Notes under the pieces: model-generated
What the model was told of the DNA's origin: nothing
Database searches by the model: none
The model's input: the letters and a program-made list of their open reading frames with translations, nothing else
DNA from: JBBRVP01 sp038246785
Lineage (GTDB): Bacteria; Actinomycetota; Actinomycetes; Jiangellales; Jiangellaceae
DNA length: 64,000 bases
Assembly: GCA_038246785.1 (NCBI GenBank)
Contig: JBBRVP010000015.1
Coordinates: 1 to 64,000, forward strand
Direction: 5' to 3'
In this document: in pieces, positions 51,297 through 59,871 of the stretch
Layout of the letters: each line of letters begins with the position of its first letter
Numbering within the stretch: position 1 is the first letter of the stretch
Made by a program: the position numbers and the translations under genes

Positions 51297-52772
51297 ATGG
51301 CCGAGCACGCGCTGCCCGAGCATGCGGGCGACATAGCACCCGAGGAGTTCCGCGCCCAGGGCCACGCCCTCGTCGACTGGGTCGCCGACTACCTGGCCAC
51401 GGTGGAGCAGCGCCCGGTGCTCTCGCGGGTGCGCCCCGGGCAGGTGCGGGCCGCGTTGCCGGCCGAGGCGCCGGTGCTGCCGGAGCCGTTCGCCGCCGTG
51501 CTCGCCGACGTGGACCGGATCGTGCTGCCGGGCATCACCCACTGGCAGCACCCCGGCTTCTTCGCGTACTTCGCCATCACCGGGTCCGCGCCCGGCATCC
51601 TCGGAGAGCTGCTCACCGCCGCGCTCAACGTCAACGGCATGCTCTGGCGCACGTCCCCGAGCGCCACGGAGCTCGAACAGGTCGTGCTCGACTGGCTGCG
51701 CCGGATGCTGGGACTCGGCGACGGTTGGTTCGGGATGATCAACGACACCGCGTCGGTGTCGAGCCTGCTGGCGCTGGCCGCCGCACGGGAGGCGGCCGGG
51801 CTCGACGTCCGCACCAAGGGCACCGCCGGACGGGGGGACCTGCCGGTGCTGCGCGTCTACTGCTCGACGCAGGCCCATTCCTCGGTCGACAAGGCGGCCA
51901 TCACCCTCGGCATCGGGCACGACAACGTGGTGCACGTGCAGACCGACGCGCAGTTCCGCATGCGCCCGGACCTGCTCGCGGCTGCGGTTCGCCGCGACCG
52001 GAGCGTCGGCCATCGGCCGCTGGCCGTGGTCGCCACCACCGGGACCACGAGCACGACCAGCATCGACCCGGTGCCGGCGATCGCCGATGTCGCCGAGCGC
52101 GAGCGGATGTGGCTGCACGTCGACGGTGCGTACGGCGGGGTCGCGGCGATCGTGCCGGAGCTGCGCGGCGTACTCGACGGCGTGGACCGGGCCGACTCCC
52201 TCGTCGTCAACCCGCACAAGTGGTTGTTCACCCCGATCGACTGCTCGGCGTTCTGGACCCGCCGGCCCGACATCCTGGAGCGGGCGTTCACCCTCGTGCC
52301 CGACTACCTCGTGACCACCGAGCGCGGCGAGGTCACCGACTACATGAACTACGGCGTGCAGCTGGGCCGGCGCTTCCGGGCGCTCAAGCTGTGGATGGTG
52401 CTGCGGGCGTTCGGCACCGAGGGTGTGACGGCGCGCGTGCGGGAGCACTGCGCGCTGGCGCGGCGCCTCGCCGACCTGGTCGACGACGAGCCGGGCTGGC
52501 AGGTGGTGGCGCCGGTGCCCCTGTCGACGGTGTGCTTCCGGTACGTCGGTGGCGGCGGCCTCGACGGCGCGGAGCTCGACCGGCGCACCGCCGCTGCCGT
52601 CGACGCCGTCAACGCCAGCGGGGAGGCCTACCTCTCGACCACCCGGTTGGCGGGGCGCACGGTGGTGAGGTTCGCCATCGGCAGCCTGCGCACGCAGTGG
52701 CGGCACGTACAGCGCGCCTGGGACCTGCTGCGCGCGGCCGTCGACGAGGCGGCGGGGGTCAGAGCCAGCTGA
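51297..52772 (+). CDS. PLP-dependent aromatic L-amino acid decarboxylase family protein
   Basis: A group II decarboxylase of 491 residues. Features: ITHWQHPGFFAYF, SVSSLLALAAAREAA, STQAHSSVDKAA, ATTGTTSTTSIDPV, HVDGAYGG and the PLP-lysine NPHKWLFTPIDCSAFW (Lys308). Likely substrates are DOPA, tryptophan or tyrosine, but cannot be separated by sequence reading. The ATG at 51297 is used. Its 3' end overlaps the convergent regulator gene by 14 bases. Confidence 0.93.
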   Translation: MAEHALPEHAGDIAPEEFRAQGHALVDWVADYLATVEQRPVLSRVRPGQVRAALPAEAPVLPEPFAAVLADVDRIVLPGITHWQHPGFFAYFAITGSAPGILGELLTAALNVNGMLWRTSPSATELEQVVLDWLRRMLGLGDGWFGMINDTASVSSLLALAAAREAAGLDVRTKGTAGRGDLPVLRVYCSTQAHSSVDKAAITLGIGHDNVVHVQTDAQFRMRPDLLAAAVRRDRSVGHRPLAVVATTGTTSTTSIDPVPAIADVAERERMWLHVDGAYGGVAAIVPELRGVLDGVDRADSLVVNPHKWLFTPIDCSAFWTRRPDILERAFTLVPDYLVTTERGEVTDYMNYGVQLGRRFRALKLWMVLRAFGTEGVTARVREHCALARRLADLVDDEPGWQVVAPVPLSTVCFRYVGGGGLDGAELDRRTAAAVDAVNASGEAYLSTTRLAGRTVVRFAIGSLRTQWRHVQRAWDLLRAAVDEAAGVRAS

Positions 52773-52774
52773 CC
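52757..52774. terminator. Shared stop-codon hairpin, decarboxylase / MEDS regulator
   Basis: GGTCAG (52757-52762) pairs with CTGACC (52769-52774) over a six-base loop. The arms carry the stops of both convergent genes, which here overlap. It is short, so its strength as a terminator is uncertain. Confidence 0.4.
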
Positions 52775-53709
52775 AGCCGGACGACGCTGCCGCCGGGTCC
52801 GGAGCGCACCTGGACGAGGTCGCTCAACGCGTTGGCGAGCCACAGGCCGCGACCACGCTCCTTGGTCGGCACGGGGATGCGTCGGCCGGCCAGCGGGTCG
52901 CTGAAGCGTCCGCTGTCGCGGACCTCGAGCACCAGGGCGCCGGGCTCGCGCCACACCCGCAGCCGACCGCTCCCCCCGCCGTAGCGCACGCTGTTGGACG
53001 CGATCTCGTGGACCGCGAGGACGAGATCCTCAGTCCGGTCACGGTCGAGGCCGGCAGCGGCGGCCCGGTCGGCCACGAGCCTGCGCAGCCGGCCGAGGCC
53101 CGGCGCGTCGAAGCCGACCACCTCAACGTCATCCGGAGGCTCGGCGAGCTCCTCCGCGAAGACCGCGCCGGCGTGCAGGGCTCCGGTGTAGGCGGTGCTG
53201 CCGCGGTAGTCGCCGGACTCCAGCACGATCGGGTGGCTGGCGTGGGCGGCGGCCACCTCTGCCGGGTCGAGCGCGACGACGTCGTAGGCGCAGCGCATCC
53301 ACAGCGGCGTGTCAGGGTCGACCGCGAAGTTGAGCAACGCGTCGTGCAGCCGGGACTCGGCGAGCTCGGACGGCGGGCGGCCCGCCCGCGCCGGCTCGCT
53401 GACGCCACGAACCGGTTGGCCCTGGGCGCCGTACTCGTCGAGGAAGCGGTGCCAGGCGGGAATCAGCCGGGCCGGGTTGCGGCCGAGTTCGGCTGTGTCG
53501 ACGAGGCGGACCAGGCCGGCGTCTGCGCCGAGGGCGTCGGCGACCAGTTCGAGCCTGGCGCCTGGCACCGCCACCATGACCGGCTGGCCGGCGAGCAGCC
53601 CTTCCCGCACGAACGGCACTACGCCGGCGGAGAAGTCCTCGTCCCCGTGGCAGAGCAGCATCTCGTGCCGGAAGCCGGTGTGCGGCTTCGTGACGGCCTG
53701 CGTGGGCAC
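52759..53709 (-). CDS. MEDS domain plus anti-sigma-factor-type ATPase protein (RsbA-like)
   Basis: A 316-residue regulator. The N-terminal half is a MEDS sensor domain (FRHEMLLCHGDEDFSAGVVP and VREGLLAGQPVMVAV). The C-terminal half is an HATPase_c/RsbW-like kinase domain with the N-box HEIASNSVRYGGG and the GRGLWLANAL glycine box. It probably modulates a sigma factor or its anti-sigma antagonist. The GTG at 53709 begins 13 bases after the SPFH gene, so all three genes (nfeD, SPFH, this) may be co-transcribed. Confidence 0.88.
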   Translation of the reverse strand: MPTQAVTKPHTGFRHEMLLCHGDEDFSAGVVPFVREGLLAGQPVMVAVPGARLELVADALGADAGLVRLVDTAELGRNPARLIPAWHRFLDEYGAQGQPVRGVSEPARAGRPPSELAESRLHDALLNFAVDPDTPLWMRCAYDVVALDPAEVAAAHASHPIVLESGDYRGSTAYTGALHAGAVFAEELAEPPDDVEVVGFDAPGLGRLRRLVADRAAAAGLDRDRTEDLVLAVHEIASNSVRYGGGSGRLRVWREPGALVLEVRDSGRFSDPLAGRRIPVPTKERGRGLWLANALSDLVQVRSGPGGSVVRLVSWL

Positions 53710-53722
53710 GCCGTCCGCCGCC

Positions 53723-54949
53723 TCAGGCGCCGGGCTCCGGAGCGGTCGGCGTCGCGGGACGGTCCTGCGGAGCGGACACCCCACCGGAGCCGTCGAGCGG
53801 GTCGGAGGGGTCGCCGCCGCCCGCAGCGCCCGCGGTGACGCCCGAGCGTCGCCCGCTCAACTCGGACTCCTCCACCTCGGCGATGGCTTCGGCGACCTCC
53901 CGCGCCGCCACGTCGGTGGCCTGGCGTGAGGCCTCCTCGGCCTCCCGCGTCGCCTCCTCCTGCGCGCGGCGGACGTCCTCCGGCAGCTCGCCGATCTCCT
54001 TTGGCCCCGACGGGCCGTCGCCGGCCTGGCCGGCCACCTGCCCGGCAAGGGTGCCGAGCCCCTGCAGGGCGGCGCCGAGCTCGCTCGGCACGATCCACAC
54101 CTTGTTGGCCGAGCCCTGGGCGATCTGCGGCAGCATCTGGAGGTACTGGTAGGAGAGCAGCTTCTGGTCCGGGTCGCCCCGGTGGATCGCGTGGAACACG
54201 GTCTGGATCGCCTGCGCCTCACCGTCGGCCCGCAGGACCTGGGCCTGCTTCTCCGCCTCGGCCGTGAGGATCGTCGACTGCTTGGAGCCCTCGGCGCGCA
54301 GGATCAGGGACTGCTTCTCGCCCTCCGCGGTGAGGATCTGTGACTGGCGGTGGCCCTCGGCGGTGAGGATGACCGCGCGCTTGTCGCGGTCGGCGCGCAT
54401 CTGCTTCTCCATCGAGTCCTGGATGGAGTGCGGCGGGTCGATCGCCTTGAGCTCGACCCGGTTGACCCGGATCCCCCACTTGCCGGTGGCCTCGTCGAGC
54501 ACGCCGCGCAGCGCGGTGTTGATCTCCTCGCGGCTGGTGAGGGTGCGCTCCAGGTCCATGCCACCGATGACGTTGCGCAGCGTGGTCACCGTGAGCTGCT
54601 CGATGCCCTGGATGTAGTTGGCGATCTCGTACGTCGCCGCCTTCGGGTCGGTGACCTGGTAGTAGATCACCGTGTCGATGGACACGACGAGGTTGTCCTG
54701 GGTGATCACCGGCTGCGGCGGGAACGACACCACCTGCTCGCGCAGGTCGAGCAGCGGGAGCACCCGGTCGACGAACGGCACGACGAGGGTGAGCCCCGGG
54801 TCGAGGGTGCGCTGGTAGCGCCCGAGCCGCTCGACGACGCCGGCCCGCGCCTGCGGAATGATCCGTACGGCCTTGGCGAGCGTCACCAGCACGAACAACG
54901 CGACCAGTGCGACGACGACCAGACCGACGGTCTGACTGGTGTCAGGCAT
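53723..54949 (-). CDS. SPFH/band 7 (stomatin-like) membrane protein
   Basis: A 408-residue membrane-microdomain scaffold protein of the QmcA/stomatin group: N-terminal transmembrane helix (residues 8-26), band-7 domain (RIIPQARAGVVERLGRYQRT onward) and coiled-coil helices with repeated ILTAEG(x)KQS units. An acidic tail of about 80 residues follows. It sits seven bases after nfeD, its usual partner. Confidence 0.93.
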   Translation of the reverse strand: MPDTSQTVGLVVVALVALFVLVTLAKAVRIIPQARAGVVERLGRYQRTLDPGLTLVVPFVDRVLPLLDLREQVVSFPPQPVITQDNLVVSIDTVIYYQVTDPKAATYEIANYIQGIEQLTVTTLRNVIGGMDLERTLTSREEINTALRGVLDEATGKWGIRVNRVELKAIDPPHSIQDSMEKQMRADRDKRAVILTAEGHRQSQILTAEGEKQSLILRAEGSKQSTILTAEAEKQAQVLRADGEAQAIQTVFHAIHRGDPDQKLLSYQYLQMLPQIAQGSANKVWIVPSELGAALQGLGTLAGQVAGQAGDGPSGPKEIGELPEDVRRAQEEATREAEEASRQATDVAAREVAEAIAEVEESELSGRRSGVTAGAAGGGDPSDPLDGSGGVSAPQDRPATPTAPEPGA

Positions 54950-54956
54950 CCTGCGC

Positions 54957-55409
54957 TCATCCCTCCGAGGGGTAGACGAGGGCGGTGGCGCCCTCGATCT
55001 CGATCACGTCGACGGTCTCGCCGGCCTCCATGACCTGGTCGGCGGAGTAGGCGCGGGCCGACCAGGTCTCGCCGGCCAGCTTCACCCGGCCCGACCGGCC
55101 GTCCACCCGTTCGAGGACCACCGCCCGCTTGCCCACCAGCGCCGCCACGCCGGTGCGGGTGCCCAGCGGCTGCCTGAGGTGGCGCATCGCCACCGGGCGG
55201 ACGACGCCGAGCAAGGCGGCACTGAACACGATCGCCACGATCGCGGCCAGCAGCACCGGTGCACCGACCGCGGCCGCCACGGCGCCGGCGACGGCTCCAC
55301 CGGCGAGCATGAGGAACACCAGGTCGAGGGTCATCGTCTCGACCGTGCCGAGCACGAAGGCGAGCCCGAGCCAGAACACCCACTGGTTGTCGGTGAACCA
55401 CTCGAGCAT
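54957..55409 (-). CDS. NfeD family membrane protein
   Basis: A 150-residue NfeD protein: three hydrophobic helices (about residues 12-70) and a C-terminal OB-fold domain (ALVGKRAVVLERVDGRSGRV, then ETVDVIEIEGATALVYP). These proteins partner SPFH/flotillin-like scaffolds; the adjacent gene encodes one. It lacks the serine-protease domain of long NfeD forms. Confidence 0.92.
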   Translation of the reverse strand: MLEWFTDNQWVFWLGLAFVLGTVETMTLDLVFLMLAGGAVAGAVAAAVGAPVLLAAIVAIVFSAALLGVVRPVAMRHLRQPLGTRTGVAALVGKRAVVLERVDGRSGRVKLAGETWSARAYSADQVMEAGETVDVIEIEGATALVYPSEG

Positions 55410-55418
55410 GCAGCCAAC

Positions 55419-56222
55419 CTAACTCAACCACCTCGCCCGCGCTGCGAACCTGCCCTCCGCCGAGGACACCTCCAGCGGCAGCCCGAAGCACTCGGTGAGC
55501 GCCGCGGAGGTGAGCGTCTCGACCAGCGGGCCGGCGGCCAGTACGCGCCCGTCACGCAGCAGCAGGGCATGGGTGAACGCAGGCGGCACCTCCTCGACGT
55601 GGTGGGTGACGAGCACCGTGGCCGGCGACGCTGGGTCGGCTGCGAGGTCGGCCAGCGTGCCCACGAGGCTCTCCCGGCCGCCGAGGTCCAGCCCGGCCGC
55701 GGGCTCGTCGAGCAGCAGCAGCTCAGGGTCGGTCATCAGCGCCCGGGCGATCTGCACGCGCTTGCGCTCCCCCTCGGACAGGGTCCCGTAGACCCGCTCG
55801 GCCAGGTGCCCCACGCCCAGCCGGGCGAGCAGCCCGGCTGCCCGCTCCTCGTCGTAGGCGTCGTAGGCCTCCCGCCAGCGCCCGACGACGGCGTAGGAGG
55901 CGGTGACCACGACGTCCCGGACCCGCTCGTGGCGTGGGATGCGCTCGGCGAGCGCGCTGGAGGTGAGGCCGATCCGCGGGCGCAGCTCGAAGACGTCGAC
56001 GGTGCCGAGGATCTCCCCGAGCACCGCCGCGTAGCCGTCGCTGGGGTGCATGACCGCCGCGGCCACCTGCAGCAGCGTCGTCTTGCCCGCGCCGTTGGGA
56101 CCGAGCACCACCCAACGGTCACCCTCGGCCACGGTCCAGGTCACCGCGTCCAGCAGCCGGGTCGAGCCGCGGATCACGGTCAGGTCGGCGAGCTCGAGCA
56201 CGGCCGGGGCGGCAGGTGGCAT
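55419..56222 (-). CDS. ABC transporter ATP-binding protein
   Basis: A 267-residue ABC ATPase with Walker A GPNGAGKTT, signature LSEGERKRVQIAR, Walker B LLLLDEPAAGLD and H-loop THHVEE. No permease gene is adjacent, so it may be a soluble ABC protein (YlmA/ModF-like ATPases act alone) or work with a distant partner. The ATG at 56222 is chosen from the start of family similarity. Confidence 0.9.
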   Translation of the reverse strand: MPPAAPAVLELADLTVIRGSTRLLDAVTWTVAEGDRWVVLGPNGAGKTTLLQVAAAVMHPSDGYAAVLGEILGTVDVFELRPRIGLTSSALAERIPRHERVRDVVVTASYAVVGRWREAYDAYDEERAAGLLARLGVGHLAERVYGTLSEGERKRVQIARALMTDPELLLLDEPAAGLDLGGRESLVGTLADLAADPASPATVLVTHHVEEVPPAFTHALLLRDGRVLAAGPLVETLTSAALTECFGLPLEVSSAEGRFAARARWLS

Positions 56223-56277
56223 CGGCGGCGAGCGTACGGCACCGGGCGTACGGCACCGCGTGCCTAGGCTGAGCGAC

Positions 56278-57057
56278 GTGCTCGCCCTGCCCCGCGCCGC
56301 CCGGCTCGCCGCCTGGGCCACCGCGTGGCTGCACGGACGCGCGCCGCTGGACACCGTCGTCGACGAGGTTCGTGGCGGCGGCGACGTGCACGAGGTGGTC
56401 GACCTGCCCGGCCACCCCGGCGCCGTCGGGCTCGGCACCGGGCTGGCCGCCCTGCGCGGGCTCGGCGCCACCGGCGTACGCGCGGCCCTGCCCGCTCCGG
56501 GCGACCCGCTGGGGCTGCCTGGTCCACCGGAGCTCACCGAGGCGGCGCTGGACGCCGGCGAGGCGGCGCTGCTCGTCGGCGCCGCCTGGGCGTGGGTTCC
56601 GGCGGTGCAGACGTACGGCCCGGCCGGCGACACTGGCACCCGCGTCACCTGGCAGGTCTGGGCGGCGGAACAACGCCCGGTCGACGTGCCGGGCCTGGCC
56701 GATGCCGAGCACCTGCTCGGTGTGGCGATGCGTGAAGCGGCCGCCGCGATCGGCGCGCTCGGGGTCGCCGGCGCTGACGACGCCACCGTCGCGGCTCTCG
56801 CCGAGTTGCGCGGGACGGGTGCCCCGCTGCTGCCGCCCGGTCACGGGCCCCGCGCGGCACGGGTCGCCGGCCAGGCGCTGCGCCTGCTCGCCGTGGCCCG
56901 GCTGGCGGCCGACGACGGCGGCACGGCGGTCTCCGCCGCTCAGGCCCAGATGCGGGCCGGCGCCCTGCCGCCGCTGGACCGGGCGGCACGGCGGGCCCTG
57001 CTGGCGGCCGTCGGTGCCGCCCTGGAGCCGTCATGGGCGTCGGGCCGCGCTGAGTAG
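56278..57057 (+). CDS. Conserved actinobacterial hypothetical protein
   Basis: A 259-residue Ala/Leu-rich protein without transmembrane segments. The N-terminal LALPRAARLAAWATAWLHGR and later VTWQVWAAEQRP are the most distinctive parts. I know similar proteins next to serB in actinobacteria but no function. TAGGCT (56265-56270) lies seven bases before the GTG, giving a leaderless transcript that probably continues into serB. Confidence 0.78.
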   Translation: MLALPRAARLAAWATAWLHGRAPLDTVVDEVRGGGDVHEVVDLPGHPGAVGLGTGLAALRGLGATGVRAALPAPGDPLGLPGPPELTEAALDAGEAALLVGAAWAWVPAVQTYGPAGDTGTRVTWQVWAAEQRPVDVPGLADAEHLLGVAMREAAAAIGALGVAGADDATVAALAELRGTGAPLLPPGHGPRAARVAGQALRLLAVARLAADDGGTAVSAAQAQMRAGALPPLDRAARRALLAAVGAALEPSWASGRAE

Positions 57058-57067
57058 CGTGCCCGGG

Positions 57068-58315
57068 GTGAGCGATGACCGGACCCTGCTGGTCACCCTC
57101 ACCGGTCGCGACCGCCCCGGGGTGACCCAGCGCCTGTTCGAGACGTTGTCCGGCTTGGATGTCGAAGTGGTCGACGTCGAGCAGGTCGTGCTCCGCGGAC
57201 GCCTCGTGCTGGGCGTGCTCGTGAGCGCGCCGGGCGACGAGTCCGCGGCGCAGGCGGCCTTGGGCGCGGTCGCCGACGAGCTCGCTATGGAGCTCGAGAC
57301 GGAGACGGGCACTGGCGACTCCTCGCCACGTCGGAGCGGGCGCAGCCACGTCACCGTGCTCGGCTTCCCCCTGCTGCCGGGCGCCTTCGCCGGTATCGCG
57401 GCGACGATCGCGGCCTGCGGGGGCAACATCGACCGCATCGTGCGCATGGCGCGCTACCCGGTCACGGCCGTCGAGCTCGACGTGTCCGGCACGGACCCGC
57501 AGGCGCTGCGCACCGAGCTGACCGCTGAGGCGGCCCGCCGCCACGTCGACGTCGCGGTGTCGCGCGCCGGGCTGTACCGGCGGGCCAAGCGTCTTGTCGT
57601 CATGGACGTGGACTCCACGCTCGTGCAGGGCGAAGTCATCGAGATGCTCGCCGCTCACGCCGGCTGCGCCGCTCAGGTCGCCCGGGTGACCGAGGCGGCC
57701 ATGAGCGGCGAGCTCGACTTCGAGCAGTCGCTGCGGGCTCGCGTGGCGCTGCTGGCTGGGCTGCCGGAGGCGGCGCTGACGCAGGTGCGCCGCGAGGTGG
57801 TGCTCACCGCCGGGGCGCGGACGCTGGTACGCACGCTCAAACGGCTCGACCACCGCTTCGCCGTCGTGTCCGGCGGGTTCACCCAGGTCATCGACGGGCT
57901 CGTTGACGAGCTGGGCATCGACTACGCCGCCGCCAACACCCTCGACGTGGCCGACGGCAGGCTCACCGGGAGGCTCGTCGGGCCGGTGCTCGACCGGGCC
58001 GGCAAGGCGCGCGCACTCGAACGCTTCGCCGCCGCGGCTGGTGTCCCGCTGTCGCAGACGGTCGCGATCGGCGACGGCGCCAACGACCTGGACATGCTGG
58101 CCCGCGCCGGGCTGGGGATCGCCTTCAACGCCAAGCGCGCGGTACGCGACGCTGCGGACGCCGCGGTCAACGTGCCGTACCTCGACGCGATCCTCTACCT
58201 GCTCGGCATCACCCGGGAGGAGGTGGAGGCCGCCGATTCCGAGGAGGGCACACCGACCCCGGCACCGTCCCTCGCCGAACCGGTCAGCCCGACCGCGGCA
58301 CCGCGAACGCGCTGA
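57068..58315 (+). CDS. serB: Phosphoserine phosphatase
   Basis: Final step of serine synthesis. The 415-residue product has two N-terminal ACT-type regulatory domains (LLVTLTGRDRPGVTQRLFE; HVTVLGFPLLPGAFAGIAAT), then the HAD domain with motif I DVDST (residues 180-184), motif II SGGF and motif IV GDGANDLDMLARAG. A 30-residue Pro/Ala-rich tail overlaps the convergent sixA-like gene by 32 bases. The GTG at 57068 is ten bases after the previous gene. Confidence 0.96.
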   Translation: MSDDRTLLVTLTGRDRPGVTQRLFETLSGLDVEVVDVEQVVLRGRLVLGVLVSAPGDESAAQAALGAVADELAMELETETGTGDSSPRRSGRSHVTVLGFPLLPGAFAGIAATIAACGGNIDRIVRMARYPVTAVELDVSGTDPQALRTELTAEAARRHVDVAVSRAGLYRRAKRLVVMDVDSTLVQGEVIEMLAAHAGCAAQVARVTEAAMSGELDFEQSLRARVALLAGLPEAALTQVRREVVLTAGARTLVRTLKRLDHRFAVVSGGFTQVIDGLVDELGIDYAAANTLDVADGRLTGRLVGPVLDRAGKARALERFAAAAGVPLSQTVAIGDGANDLDMLARAGLGIAFNAKRAVRDAADAAVNVPYLDAILYLLGITREEVEAADSEEGTPTPAPSLAEPVSPTAAPRTR

Positions 58316-58829
58316 GCCGGGCCTCGCCGACGTCCACCTCGGCCCAGGATCCGGCCACGTCGAACAGCGCCAGCGCCGATGTCGGGTACTTCTCGGTCAT
58401 CCGCGCCCGCGGCTCCGCCGCCGCCGCGTCCTGGTCGTCGAGTCGGGCGGCCAGCTGGGCCGTGCCGGGGTTGTGGCCGACCAGGACCAGTGTGCGTACT
58501 TCCGTCGGGGTCTCGCGCACCACGTCGAGCAGCACCGCCGGCGAGGCGTTGTAGACCCGGGCGTCGAGCACGACGTCGCTCACCGGCGGGGTGAAGGCCG
58601 CCGCCACCAGCGCCCAGGTCTGCCGGGTGCGCAGGGAGTCGCTGAGCACGACGCGGTCCGGGCGTACGCCGTGCGCGACCAACCAGCGTCCGGCGGCCGG
58701 TGCCTCCGTCCGGCCACGGTTAGCCAGCGGGCGCTCGTGGTCGGCGACGTCGGGTGGCCAGTCGGACTTGGCGTGGCGGAGCAGCACGAGCCGCCGGTCG
58801 GCTGACATCGGGCGCGGGTCTTCGGTCAC
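58284..58829 (-). CDS. SixA-like histidine phosphatase
   Basis: A 181-residue histidine phosphatase with the motif RLVLLRHAKSDWP near the N-terminus and LVLVGHNPGTAQLA for the second catalytic His. SixA removes phosphate from phosphohistidine in phosphorelays; the target here is unknown. It overlaps the serB 3' end by 32 bases and is divergent from the cyanophycin operon. Confidence 0.9.
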   Translation of the reverse strand: MTEDPRPMSADRRLVLLRHAKSDWPPDVADHERPLANRGRTEAPAAGRWLVAHGVRPDRVVLSDSLRTRQTWALVAAAFTPPVSDVVLDARVYNASPAVLLDVVRETPTEVRTLVLVGHNPGTAQLAARLDDQDAAAAEPRARMTEKYPTSALALFDVAGSWAEVDVGEARLSAFAVPRSG

Positions 58830-58857
58830 GCTCGAAGGGTTTCACTACGCTCGCGCC

Positions 58858-59871
58858 ATGTCTTCTGGAACCGCGACCGCGGGCACGCTGCTCGCGATCG
58901 GCGGCGCCGAAGACAAGTTGGGCCGGCGCACGGTACTGCGCCGCTTCGTCGAGGCGGCCGGCGGCCCGGCGGCCCGGCTGGCCGTGGTGCCGACCGCGTC
59001 GGCGCTCGGACCCGAGATCGTCGAGGTGTACGCCGCCGTGTTCCGCCGGCTCGGCGTGGCAGACGTGGTGACGGCCCGCCCGCAGACCCGCGCGGAGGCT
59101 GCCGATCCCGAGCTGGTGGGTGCCCTGTCCGGCGCGACCGGAGTGTTCATGACCGGGGGCAACCAGCTCAAGCTGTCGGCGACGATCTCCGGGACGCCGT
59201 TCGGCGACGCGGTCCGCGAGGTCTACGCCGACGGTGGGGCGGTCGGCGGCACGTCGGCAGGGGCGAGCGTGCTCGCCGAGCACATGGTGGCCTTCGGCAG
59301 CGGCGGCGCGACCCCCAAGCAACGGATGAGCCAGCTCGCGGCCGGCCTGGGCCTGCTCCCCGGCGTCGTCATCGACCAGCACTTCGAGCAGCGCAACCGG
59401 TACGGCCGGCTGCTGTCCCTCGTGGCCCAGTCGCCCAGCCTGCTCGGCATCGGCGTCGACGAGGACACCGCGGCCGTCGTCACCGAGCGGCGCTGGCTCG
59501 ACGTCGTGGGGCGGGGCGCGGTCACCGTCGTGGACGGCAGTCACCTGCGCTCGACCGCCGACTCCGCGCGGCGCACCGCGCCGCTCATGGTGTCCGGCGC
59601 GGTCGTGCACGTACTGCCCACCGGCTGCCGCTTCGACCTCGTCGACCGCGTCCTCGTCGGCCTGGCCACCGAGCGTGCCGACGTGCTGCCGACCGACCCG
59701 GAGGTCGTGGAGCTGGCGCGGGCCGAGGGCGACCTGCGGCGTACGGCGCAGCTCGTCGCCACCGAGGGAGCCTCCCCCGCCGACGCCCGCCGCAACGCGC
59801 GGCGGTCGGTCCGCCGCACGCTGCGGCGACGGTCGAGCGGCCCACCCGCCGGTGAGGAGGGGACCGGATGA
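58858..59871 (+). CDS. cphB: Cyanophycinase
   Basis: Serine peptidase (S51) that cuts cyanophycin to beta-Asp-Arg dipeptides. The 337-residue product has LLAIGGAEDK, FMTGGNQLKL, the nucleophile elbow GGTSAGAS (Ser133, the same place as in the characterised Synechocystis enzyme) and VIDQHFEQRNRYGRL. TACGCT (58846-58851) is six bases before the ATG. The gene ends in a four-base overlap (ATGA) with cphA. A basic 40-residue tail (RRNARRSVRRTLRRR) extends beyond the core. Confidence 0.93.
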   Translation: MSSGTATAGTLLAIGGAEDKLGRRTVLRRFVEAAGGPAARLAVVPTASALGPEIVEVYAAVFRRLGVADVVTARPQTRAEAADPELVGALSGATGVFMTGGNQLKLSATISGTPFGDAVREVYADGGAVGGTSAGASVLAEHMVAFGSGGATPKQRMSQLAAGLGLLPGVVIDQHFEQRNRYGRLLSLVAQSPSLLGIGVDEDTAAVVTERRWLDVVGRGAVTVVDGSHLRSTADSARRTAPLMVSGAVVHVLPTGCRFDLVDRVLVGLATERADVLPTDPEVVELARAEGDLRRTAQLVATEGASPADARRNARRSVRRTLRRRSSGPPAGEEGTG

